From Pleurodeles waltl (lineage: Eukaryota > Chordata > Amphibia > Caudata > Salamandridae): a DNA stretch of 64,000 nucleotides. The position numbers and the translations under genes were made by a program. This document shows, piece by piece, positions 11,929 through 22,088 of the stretch (within the stretch, counting starts at the first letter, position 1; the number at the start of each line of letters is the position of its first letter). A model generated the notes under the pieces. That model was not told the DNA's origin. It was given only the letters and a program-made list of their open reading frames with translations, and did no database searches. The stretch is taken from assembly GCF_031143425.1 (NCBI RefSeq), contig NC_090444.1, forward strand, positions 61,499,533 through 61,563,532. Direction: 5' to 3'.

Positions 11929-13497
11929 GGGCCTTATTTATACTTTTTGGTGCAAAACTGCACTAAGGCAGTTTTGCCCCAAAAAGTTTTGCACCGGCTT
12001 GCACCATTTTTTAGCACCAGCTGGGCACCATATTTATGGAATGGTGCAAGCCGGTGCAAAGGGTAGGCTAGCTTAAAAAAAAAATTACATTAGGCAGTTT
12101 TGAGTCAAAATAAATGATTCTGACCAGATTAGCATCATTTTTTGACGCTAAGGGGCGTATTTATACTCTGTTTGCAATGAATTAGCGTCATTTTTTTAAA
12201 ACTCTAATTCAGTGCAAAACTAACTCCATATTTATACTTTGGTGCTTGACCCGTCTAGCACCAACTTTATGGAGTTAAAGTCATTTTTTGGAAGTGGAAA
12301 CCTACCTTGCCTTAATGAGATGCAAGGTAGGCGTTCCCGTGCAAAAAAATGACTCTATGGCCTTAACACCATATTTATACTCCCATGTAAAAATGGTGCA
12401 AAGGAGGGAGGAAGGGTCAAAAAATGGGGCAAAGCTTGCTTTGCCCCATTTTTTAAGACCTGGGTCAGGGCAGGTCTTAGGGGACCTGTGGCCCTATTTC
12501 CATGGTGGAACACCATGGAATAAGCCCAGAGGTGCCCTCCCTAGGCCCTAGGGGCACCCCCACCCACACTAGAGGGACTGCGAGGATGGGGGACCCCATC
12601 CCAGGTAAGTACAGGTAAGTGCATTTTATTTTTGAAAGTGCCATAGGGGGCCCTGAAATGGGCCCCCATATATGGCACCGGGTGCAATGGCCATGCCCAC
12701 GGGACCCCTGTCCTCTGTGCTGGCCACTGGGGTGGTGGGCATGACTCCTGCCTTTCCTAAGGCAGGAGTCATGTGGCATGGTAGGTTTAGCACCATAAAA
12801 TGACGCTAATCTGGTTAGAGTCATTTGTTTTTACTCTCACCTGCCTAAAGCCATTTTTTGGTGCTAAACCCTCTTCTTCTATACTGCCAGCCCCACCCGA
12901 CTAAAGTCATTTTTTAAAACTCTAGCCTACCCTTTGCACCGGCTTGCACCATTCCATAAATATGGTGCCCGGCTGGTGCACAGAAATGGTGCAAGCCGGT
13001 GCTCAACTTTTTGGTGCAAAACTGAGTTAGTGCAGTTTTGCAGCAAAAAGTATAAATAAGGGCCAATATTTTGTAAGTTTGCGCCACTTTTGTGTCATAA
13101 AATGACGTTAATGCGGTGCAAAAAAAGTTTCAATCAGGGCCTTGGTGCTAGATGGGTCTAGCACCAAAGTATAAATATGGAGTTAGTTTTGCACCGAATT
13201 AGAGTAAAAAAAAATGACTCTAATTCGGTGCAAACAGAGTATAAATACGCCGCAGAGTATAAATATGCCCCTAAATATGGTGTTAAGGCCATAGAGTCAT
13301 TTTTTGCACGGGAACGCCTACCTTGCATCTCATTAAGGCAAAGTAGGACTCCACTTTCAAAAAATGACTTTAACTCCATAAATTTGGTGCTAGAGGGGTC
13401 TAGCACCAAAGTATAAATATGGAGTTAGTTTTGCACCGAATTAGAGTAAAAAAAAATGACACTAATTTGGTGCAAACAGAGTATAAATATGCCCCCA
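11929..13497. mobile_element. Nested AT-rich MITE cluster
   Basis: The outer pair is GGGCCTTATTTATACTTTTT near 11930 and its complement near 13040-13063 (AAAAAGTATAAATAAGGGCC). Inside and to the right are further ends of the type GGGGCGTATTTATACTCTG (12152) and GAGTATAAATATGCCCC (about 13256 and 13480), with repeated GGTGCTAGA(T/G)GGGTCTAGCACC palindromes at 13143 and 13386. This is at least two MITE families inserted into one another. The short TATAAAT/GGGCC ends and lack of frames fit Harbinger-like MITEs. Sub-boundaries are uncertain. Confidence 0.75.
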
Positions 13498-13735
13498 ACT
13501 ATTTTTCTAATCCTGTGTGTTGTATTTTGTGGTGTTTTCGATGTGTTACTATATGATTTATTGCACAAATACTTTGCACATTGCCTTCTAAGTTAAGCCT
13601 GACTGCTCAGTGCCAAGCTACCAGAGGGTGGGCACAGGATAATTTGGATTGTGTGTGACTTACCCAGACTAAGATTGTGATCCCTGCTTGGACAAGGGTG
13701 TATATGTCTGTCTACTAGAGACCCCATTTCTAACA

Positions 13736-14640
13736 CATGTGTTATGTGACTCACATGTCTTTCAATGCATTGACTTGTGTTTTGCCTCTTAGAGACAAGT
13801 TAAACTCCTGGCTCCACCCTTCTTGTACAGTTTGGCTTCCCCCTCTCTCTACATGACATCCATCAGTGCAGTTCCAGAACATTAGATGGAAAGGTTACTT
13901 TGGCACATTCATTCCAACCCCATTAAACCCTGATGCATGTTTCTCCCTTAAAATTATGGGAATCCATGTGCGGCCCCTTCCATTTGATTCTCCACCACCA
14001 GGGTGTAGTAGTCCTTATGGGGGTGCTGTAATCCATCTTCCTCTGCACCCTGATTCATATCACTAGTTGTTTATGTCCTTTGACACATCACAGAGCTTGA
14101 TTCTACCTGCTGGAGTGCCCCTAACCACACAGATGTGCATGCAAGCACACCTTTCTGGTCTCCTTCCTTGCCTGTACGTAGCAAAGCCTGGCTGCCATCA
14201 TGGTGCTCCAACCATCACCCATCCATGATCAGTTTTAAAAAAACCATCTAGTTTATGACGCATATTTCTTCTGAGCCCCACATCAAGTCCTCTCACCTAC
14301 CCCTTGCATGCACTAACATTCAACATTTCCTTACCTGCCAAATTACCTATTCTCTGACCCTTACTCATGGCTATACCCATCCTCTTCCCTTCCATGCACC
14401 TGTCAGCCACCACCACCAACCACTACCACATGTTCTGATCCACAATCCATAGTTGGCTGATAATTTTATCCAGAATCGGTGTGGGATCCAGAGCTCATAT
14501 CATACACACAAGAGTAAGAAAAGAGTATGGCGGATTGGTTACTTCATCACAAAATCTAAATCCCATTGGATATAATGGGTTTTAGATTTCAGTGGACAAG
14601 GGATCTGCGAAGATAGAACCGCCAAGTTCTACAAGACCCT
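13736..14640. other. Unrecognised non-coding sequence
   Basis: No repeat or gene recognised. Part of it (about 14250-14450) is C-rich and purine-poor, which produces stop-poor short frames without protein features. Confidence 0.45.
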
Positions 14641-14818
14641 ATGGGCCTGATTCAGGACATGGTGGAGGGAACATTCTGTCACAAATGTGATGGATATCCT
14701 GTCTGCCTAATTACAATTTCCATAGGATATCATCGGATAGTAATAAGGCGGACGGGATATCCATCACGTTTGTGAGAGAGTATTCCCCTTCACAAAGACC
14801 TAAATCAGGTCCTCTGTC
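14641..14818. mobile_element. Short MITE with palindromic body
   Basis: Ends GGGCCTGATTCAGGAC and CCTAAATCAGGTCCTC form imperfect inverted repeats. The inside is a large imperfect palindrome in which ATGGATATCCTGTCTGCCT pairs with the segment ending GGCGGACGGGATATCCAT. Non-autonomous, no frame. Confidence 0.7.
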
Positions 14819-15204
14819 TTTACAGGTGAACCCACACACCTGCAGCTAAAAGTAACACAACTTCATAACTGACAGAATGTGGAACTACTCGCAAGAAAAG
14901 CAAGACTTGCAAAATAGAACATTAAGATAGGAGGCATGAGTTAACAACACAGAGGCATTAATGTTCTAACAAAACAATCCAATCCCTTGCTACACACTTC
15001 CCTCTTTATAAATAAAAATAAAAATCTTAATACAAGTGAAAACAAACATACCACTACTAACTCAATAGAAAATCATTGTATTTAACTGCCATTCTGGAAA
15101 CACATAAAGGACAATATTGCCTATTTTTTTTCACTCACATTTCCCATGTTAATCAAACCATTCGAACCATCATGCTCACTGAGTTGACACAGTGGTGTGT
15201 CTTT
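14819..15204. other. AT-rich unrecognised spacer
   Basis: No gene, repeat or structured motif recognised. Confidence 0.4.
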
Positions 15205-16520
15205 AAAGGTGTTACAGTATGCAGACTTGTAGAGCGCACTATCACCTGACAGGGTATCCTGGCGCTCAGCAGGTGTGAGCCTAGCCTAAGCTACTGCATT
15301 AGTGGGAATAGCCAAGTCTTACGTGGGTTATAGAATTCACAAAGTGAGAAAGAGCTCATGTGTAGAAGCTGGTCATTTCACAATGTGGGGAAAGGCTTCA
15401 CTGCTGGATCTGGTTTTCTATGTGCGTGAGATTTGACAAGTGGAGGAGTCTGGAAGGTTTGTGAAAGCAGATGCAACTGTTGAGATAAGCTGCGCCACTG
15501 TTATGTAGTGCCTTGAAAGTGTGGGTAAGGAGTTTGAATTGGACTTGTTTGTGTCTGGGGAACCACTAGAGCGCCTTCAGGTGTGGTGTGAATGTGGCAT
15601 AGGATATTGAGAGTGTTTCGGACTCCGAGTTCTCAATGGTCTGCGGCCTTCTGGTGAGTTTTTCTTGATCCCAGCATAGAGAGTGTTCCCGTGGTCCAGC
15701 TTGCTTGTCACCAGAACATGCATGACAGTTTTCCGGGTGCTGATTGGGAGCTCTTTGTAAATATTCCTCAGCATCTTCAGGGTACGGAAGCATGAGGAGG
15801 TGATGGAGTTGACTTGGGAAGTCAAGTCGAGTTTGCTGTCAGTGACGACCCAAAGATCTTTGGAGAGAGTGGTCTTGGATTCCGATGTTCTTGGGCATTG
15901 GATGAGGATGGGGCAGGAGACCGTGTCAAATGGTGTGGAGAGGTCCAGGAAGATGAGGGTTGCTGTGTCTCCTCTCTCCAGTCATGCAGATGTCATCCGT
16001 GATGGCAATGATGGCAGTTTCCATGCAGTGGTTAGGTCTGCAACCAGACTGAGTTGTATAGACGAGCTGGTGGTCATTGAGGTGTTTGTAAGGCATCTGT
16101 TGATGATTTTCTTTAGGATGCTGGCTAGGAATGGTAGCAGGGAGAGTCTGTAGATGAGGAGAATTCAAGGGTGCATAGAGAGTTTCTCCATCAATGGGAG
16201 GACGTTTGCGTGTTTCCAACCATCTGGTAAGGTCATGGATAAGGTGAAGGCATTCAGAATGGGTGTGAGCATGGTGCTGATAACTTGCAGTCCTCTGGCG
16301 TATGCGTGCGGGGCCCCTGAGTGAATGGACTTCATGGTGGCAGCGGTTTCTTCTGGGTTTATTATGGGTCATGTGGTTAGCATTGGTTCTCTGGATTACA
16401 TCGGGGGTGTTTGGCAAGGCCGGTCGAGTCTGGTTGCAGATTGAACTTGCTATAAATAGCCTTGGTCCTGTTGCTCAAAAACTTGGGAGATTGTTGCAGA
16501 GTCCTACGAGTGAGTGATCG
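15205..16520 (-). pseudogene. L2/CR1-like LINE ORF2 relic
   Basis: Minus-strand translation gives pieces of a non-LTR reverse transcriptase in the expected order. A thumb-side motif resembling QSGFRPNHxTETA reads here as QSGCRPNHCMETAI, at about 16020-16060. LDLSTPFDTVS, matching the L2/CR1 LDLSAAFDTV motif, lies at about 15916-15950. A C-terminal part has TSQVNSITSSCFRTLKML and TSKLDHGNTLYAGI, at 15640-15825. The first and second pieces are in different frames and stops interrupt them, so it is dead. The 3' end is probably near 15205. The N-terminal endonuclease is absent (5' truncated). Confidence 0.8.
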
Positions 16521-16832
16521 ATTTGATTTGGAACTACCAACGCCTGGGTCATCAATTTAATTATTTTCTTCCTCATTGGCAAGATGGTGTCTAATCTTGG
16601 CAAGTCTCAAAATGCTCTACCAGTTGTCAGTGTTGAGAAACATGTGTTTTCCCTAAGTAAACTATTCTTAAAACTTTACTGTATCTAAATTCCCCTTTTT
16701 CACAAAGACAATGTTTCTCAATTTTAAAATGATCCCCTACCATCAACCCATTGCACCTTCTTGTGGACGAATTCACTTTTTGGTTTCATCCTAGCATTAC
16801 TTCTTACCATTTTATACACAATACCTGTACTG

Positions 16833-17000
16833 GCTTAGAGGACCTATGGGGGACAATAACTATGGGGGATGAACTGGATAGGGGGCATGAGTCACCAGTG
16901 GCAATGAAGTGGACACCTGGGGAACCATACCTGTAGCAAATGAACAGAACAGGGAACAAGAGTTACCAGTGGCAATAATTAGGACCTCTGGGAAAGCCCG
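16833..17000 (-). repeat. Stray inverted piece of the 71-bp minisatellite
   Basis: Reverse-complemented, this matches about two units of the 9125-10165 array. GAGTTACCAGTGGCAATA here is the exact complement of TATTGCCACTGGTAACTC at the start of that array, and ATACCTGTAGCAAATGAACA matches its TTCATTTCCTACAGGTAT phase. Confidence 0.75.
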
Positions 17001-17737
17001 GATCGCTTGTTCTTATAAGGACCCATTGTCGATAGGATTTATGATACAATGTTGTATCATCTGGAGTTGGCAGAATAGAAATGTTCAAGTCTATAGGTAC
17101 AGCATTCATTTAATAAACCTACACATGGCTTATGCTGCTTAATCTGGCTTAAACACAACATTTCATGATGCACTAACTGTTTCACTTTCCGACACACCTA
17201 GCTAAATGTATCACCTTGAAAAGCACTAAATTGAGCATTTCTACATATGCTGGTTAGTTTTCAAAACCGGAAGGAACTCTAGAAACATCTGTATATTTTC
17301 ACAGTGAATGTTGAAGATGTGACCAGGGAGCAGATACCCTGGATGTGGCTTTTAAGCATAGAGCAGATGGGGAGATGCAATCTCCTTGTATGGGACACGA
17401 GGGGCAGGTTTTCTGTCTGTCATATCTTGTGAATTCAATACACAACAGTATACATGGCAGGAGCAGTCAGTCTACCCCCTCAATCACTCCTTGCTGCGGT
17501 TGTCACTCAGACCTCAGCTCAGCACACACAACAGCTGTTGGTGCTGTCAATCATGACTGAATGGGTATTGTTGAAACACCAGCTGTTTCTTTGGTTATAG
17601 CAGGAGCTCGAGCCTGAATACAAAGCCCTCATATTGGTCATTTGAGCGGTTTGATGCTCTGCGTGCTGTGCATGAGCGCATACTATACGCATGCGGCCAA
17701 CCGGTGAGCAAAGCATGAACACCAGCCAAATTAAAAT
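17001..17737. other. Unrecognised non-coding sequence
   Basis: No repeat family or gene recognised. Overlapping short frames at 17345-17560 and 17519-17873 lack features. Confidence 0.4.
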
Positions 17738-18241
17738 TAGGGGTGGGCAGAACTCGGGGAGTTTCACGCCATAGAATTCTGCAAAGTTTCATAAAAACTC
17801 TGCGAGATTCAGCAGAGTTCCACCGATGGGTGGAAAATATACATGTTGCATTGCTCCCGCTGAAATTTAGCACCAGTAGCGCAAGCAGTGCTGAAAAATC
17901 AGCGTGAATTTACACCATACAGTGAGCGAGAGCACGCTGCCATTCGAGTTGATTTTGCTGCTGCTCGAGTAGAAGATCTACTCGAGCTGCAGCAAATCTA
18001 CTTAAGAAGCTGCCCTCTTACCACAACGGCGCATGACCACCCACGACTGCCCACTTTAGAAAATGGCACTGAGGATGACAAATTTCGCTTGCTCGCTTTC
18101 GTTCACTTGCGTTTGCATTTCTGGATCCTCGTGGGAAACTTTTTTGCCACAAGGCAATTGGCGGAATTTGTTCCGGAACTCAGTATTACAAAAGTAATGC
18201 TGAGGCACCAAATTCTGGATTAAACATTCCACCCACCCCTA
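17738..18241. mobile_element. hAT-like non-autonomous element with 8-bp TSD
   Basis: Inverted ends TAGGGGTGGG at 17738 and CCACCCACCCCTA ending at 18241. It is flanked by attaaaat (17730-17737) and tttaaaat (18242-18249), an 8-bp duplication with one mismatch. The AGGGGTGGGC end and 8-bp duplication fit the hAT superfamily. The 111-codon frame at 17888-18223 has no transposase motif. It contains a strong hairpin, CTGCTGCTCGAGTAGAAGAT pairing with CTACTCGAGCTGCAGC, near 17960-17996. Confidence 0.85.
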
Positions 18242-18289
18242 TTTAAAATGAGATTATCTTCAATTGCGTTGCATCAGATGACAGAGTTA

Positions 18290-18780
18290 GTTAAAGGAGT
18301 GGGTGGCGGGGCACAAACATGGTTGGATGAATGGATAACTGAATGCATGTATGTAGCATGAGGACATGCATGAAATGAGAAAGCAGCCTCTTGCCTCCAA
18401 GGGCACTGTGACCTGAACCAGCAGCCTGTCTCCAGCCATCCCTACACTCACTGGTAATGGTGCCCATTAATCATTAACACATCCATGCATCTACTAATTC
18501 ATCACTGATTCGGCCATCAATGCGCTGAGACATTCATCACTCAAATATTTATCCAACCACGAATTCACTCGTCCACCCAGCCATGCACTCACTTATCCAC
18601 AGATTTATTCAGTCATCCATTCATCTATCCATGAACCAAGTCACTCACCGATTCACCTATCCATGGACTCAACTATTCACCTAATCAGTCCTCCATGCAC
18701 TTACTCATCTTTCTATTTACTAACTCACTCACCCATCAAATTGTCAACCATTTGAGTCATTCTCACATTCATCCACTCAC
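18290..18780. repeat. Degenerate CATTCA/ATCCA simple repeat
   Basis: Irregular runs of TCATCCATTCATC, CCATGCACTCAC and similar words over about 490 bp, with no fixed period. It looks like an old tetranucleotide-derived tract, complementary in sense to 1900-2065. Confidence 0.6.
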
Positions 18781-19849
18781 ATTTTCTCACATTCATTATC
18801 CAAAATGAAGCATTTCTCTTTAAAATCACAAACACTGTGACTTGCCTATGCTTGTTGGTGACAACTGTGACAGCTTGCTTTGTGATCTTGTCATATTGTG
18901 TAATTTGCAAGGGTGGCTTACCCGGGCCTTTGTTAAGGACCACTGTCCAAGGGGAAAAGGTGATGGGTAGAATGTCCTCACTGCTGGATGATTTAAGATA
19001 TGTTTTGTGCTCTCTCACTGTTGTCTACTATTTTCCTGCATGTTTAAGTAATAGTTTAAATGAATAAAACATGATCAGAATGTATACAATTTAAAAGTTA
19101 GTCATGTTTAAAATCCGTAATTCACTGTCACAATATTACTGAAAGGACGGACGTTTAAAAAAAATGTTAATTGGTAAACATAAACTTTCAACGTTTGATG
19201 ATGGAATGACAAGAATATGCTGCCATGTGTAAGACGGGAAACGATTACATATTGACCAATTTTATTATAGATGCAGCAACATTACGGGATTTTAATCATA
19301 TATGATTCAGGCGCTGTATGTATGTGGTGCATAGTCTGAGCTGGATCACCGCTGGTCGCTGACACATTTTTCTGTTAGGGAATATGAGATACCCTGAGCT
19401 AAAAGTGGTCTGCTCAGGATCACACAATTAAGCTAAGTGCAGACAATAGGAATCTAAACCCTGATTTCCCAGCCATCCAGTGATTCTTGGAGAGTAGAAG
19501 GAAAAGCCATTCATCCTTGTGATGTCAGTGCTTTCGTACTGCACATGCCAAAATGTAAACACTTCTGCAGGCCCAACTGGCACGAGCCCTGGGCTTCCTT
19601 TGCATAGGACATCTCTGCAGGGAGGCCGTGTCTGCTCCTTCCGTGCTGGGAAATCGGGCAGGAAGAGGGGAAACCCATGGATTTGGACAGATAAATATGG
19701 GCAGATTTCACTCTCAGATCCGTAAGCGCCTGGTGGTGACCACACACTGTTTTGCAACTATGGGGTTGGACAGAAGATGTTTGTGCTTTCCAGTTTCAGG
19801 TACAAGGAGGAAGGAAGGCGCTGCCCCTTCCGCCTTCCAGGCGCTCAGG
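18781..19849. other. Unrecognised non-coding sequence
   Basis: No repeat family or gene recognised. The longest frame (109 codons, 19428-19757 minus) has overlapping rivals and no domain. The right end merges into degenerate units of the satellite. Confidence 0.4.
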
Positions 19850-20460
19850 GTGCTCTTCCCCTCGTGACTTCCTGGAACTCATGGCACACTGCCTCTTGTG
19901 ACCTCCAAGAGCACGTGGGGAGTTCCTCATTGTGAGTTCCAGGAGCTTACAGTGCACTGCCTCTTGTGACCTCCAAGAGCACGTGGTGCACTGCCTCTTG
20001 TGACTTCCAGGAGCTTACAGTGCACTACCCCTTGTGACTTCCAGGAGCTTACAGTGCACTGCCCCGTGTGACTTCCAGGAGCTTACGTTGCTCTGCCTCT
20101 TGTGACTTCCAGGAGCTTACAGTGCACTGCCTCTTGTGACTTCCAGGAGCTTACAGTGCACTGCCTCTTGTGACCTCCAAGAGCACGTGGTGCACTGCCC
20201 CTTGTGACTTCCAGAAGCTTACAGTGCACTGCCTCTTGTGACTTCCAAAAGCTTACGGTGCACTGCCCCTTGTGACTTCCAGAAGCTCAGAGTGCACTGC
20301 CCCTTGTGACTTCCAGGAGCTTACAGTGCACTGCCCCTTGTGATTTCCAGGAGCTTACAGTGCACCGCCTCTTGTGACTTCCAGGAGCTTACAGTGCACT
20401 GCCCCTTGTGACTTCCAAGAGCACGTGGTGCACTGACCCTTGTGACTTCCAGAAGCTTCC
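19850..20460. repeat. 34-bp satellite, left segment
   Basis: About 18 diverged copies of the 34-bp unit, containing TTGTGACTTCCAGGAGCTTA then CAGTGCACTGCC. Some units carry CTCC instead of TTCC, showing greater divergence than in the main array. The segment is cut at its right by the inserted LINE. Confidence 0.9.
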
Positions 20461-22088
20461 AGTGGCTTATATGGCCAGAGAACTACTCCCATTCCGTCAA
20501 CAAGGGGTGTAAGACATAGATGTATCTTAGCGCCCTTTCTTTTCTTGATATATATAAATGGGCTTTATGACTTGCTGGTAAAACATGCAAAGGATGTACC
20601 AAAGATGGGCCAGAGACCGCTTCCAGTTTTATTATATGCTGATGATGCAGTTTTAATTGCTCGTACCGCAAATGGTTTACAGGGACTTTTGGACCTATTT
20701 TACAATTTTATGCTGAACCTTGATCTGAAAGTAAACTACCCCAAGACTTTTGTTATGACATGTGGCCCACGTAATACAAAGTCTAAACAATTTATTATGG
20801 GAGGACATATTTTAAACAAGGTGAATAAGGTTTGTTATTTAGGTATGTATTTGAGTTCCTCTCTGTCCTGGAAGACACACATTACCTTCAAGCTCCAGCA
20901 GCTGACAAGGAATAACGAAGCGATTTTTCGCTTTACTAGTAAATTAGGTCACAGACCCCTCGCACAGATGAAAACACTTTATAACTCCAAGTGCGCTGCA
21001 GCAGCCTTATACGGGGCAGGAGTTTGGGGTTATAACAAAATACCCTCTCTCTAAAGTACAGAAAATAAATTCCTGCGTAGATTACTGATGGTTCCAAAAT
21101 GTATAGCAAACATCATCAGCCATGAGGAAATCGGCCAAGGTTTTTTGGAGGACAGGGTCTCCATTGCTCCTCTACTGCTCTGGATTAGATGCTGGCTGAA
21201 CCCTGCGGCAAAACTTGTTCAAGACTGCATTTCTGATTTCTTACAGTTGGACAACTCAAAGAGGATTCCCTGGCTTGTGTTTCTGCGAAACTCCTTTGAG
21301 AAGCTAGGGCTCAGGTACATGTTTGACGAACCCCAATTGTTAACTACAAATTCTAGGTCTGTTTTGAAGTTAACTTATTCTGAGCACGTATCAGAGCGGA
21401 GATTTTATAGCTCCCTAAAACTGAAATCTTTCGATCCCTACATTCGGATTGTGACTGTTCCATTTCTTGAACCCTATTTGATCTGGTTTTCAAGTTCTAG
21501 AATAACCTCTCTTTTAACACTTTTCAGATTTAATCTAATTCATTTTAAGGTAGCCTTTCCTGAACCATGTCTTTGGAAAAAGGATCTACCACCCTGCCCC
21601 TGTGATTCCAAATCAAATCAGAGTACCTCACATTTTCTTCTTTTTTGCCCTTTATATGCTGCTCTCAGAAAGGCTTTTATTTTACCCATTTTATGTCATC
21701 TTAGACCTATCCACTACAAGGAAGCTCTATTATATTTCCAGAGACTGCCAGATATCCAAACGTGTTATCACGTACTAGATTTTGTTACAGCTTCTTTAAG
21801 TATTAGGAAAAGGTCTACTCTATTTTAATCTCCATATGTTTGTGAAAGTTTACTATTTTGAGATAACATCTGTAAATGTTTTGTTTTTGTGATTTTAATC
21901 ATGTTTTAGTATATTTATCTGCTACATGTCAAGGGGTTTTAGATTGGATGCTTACATGATGTTCCGAGAAATTGTTTTATAGTTTTTAATTGTGTTTTAT
22001 ACTATTTATAGATTCGTAATATGTGTTTTGGTTTGCACTTTTATGGCAATTGCCGAATAAAGTTATTCGACTGACTGACTGACTGACT
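20461..22088 (+). mobile_element. 5'-truncated LINE inserted in the satellite
   Basis: A 1.6-kb insert containing the C-terminal half of a non-LTR retrotransposon ORF, a 3' UTR with CCGAATAAAGTTATT, and a 3' tail of about five GACT repeats (22069-22088). Satellite resumes directly after. The satellite words gacttccagaag at the left and gactttcagaag at the right could be a target duplication, but in a tandem array they are also simply adjacent units. A short tandem tail instead of poly-A fits CR1/L2/R4-type rather than L1 retrotransposition. Confidence 0.85.
20521..21828 (+). pseudogene. LINE ORF2 C-terminal part with one stop codon
   Basis: One reading frame runs from the RT domain to the ORF end at 21828, broken only by a TAA at 21052-21054. 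It includes CILAPFLFLIYINGL at about 20521-20565 and the catalytic YADDAVLIA near 20635-20660. KVNYPKTFVMTCG and CYLGMYLSSSLSWKTHI follow downstream. A C-terminal zinc-knuckle-like CPC...STSHFLLFCPLY lies at about 21595-21655. The YADD catalytic residues are intact, and one nonsense codon in over 430 codons suggests a fairly recent insertion. The 5' part of RT and the endonuclease are missing, so it cannot move by itself. The clade is uncertain; the tail suggests CR1/L2- or R4-like. Confidence 0.85.

Larger units (their letters stand above)
10414..13735 (+). mobile_element. LTR-like interspersed unit, TGTTAG...CTAACA type, copy 1
   Basis: It opens with TGTTAGAACTGG and closes with GACCCCATTTCTAACA, giving TG/CA-type inverted ends like a solo LTR. 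The body matches, in opposite orientation, the units at 43116 and 61297. For example, TCAACTTGTGCTTATTGAAT (11869-11888) recurs reverse-complemented near 61580. Two MITE blocks are nested inside (10829-11420 and 11929-13497); without them the unit is about 1.2 kb. Flanking 5-mers (accag, catgt) do not match, so an LTR origin is not proven. No frame is credible. Confidence 0.7.

Noticed and set aside
15926..16417. 163-codon minus-strand frame as an intact gene
   Set aside because: Its residues match part of a LINE RT, but the rest of the domain continues in another frame. It is a pseudogene fragment.
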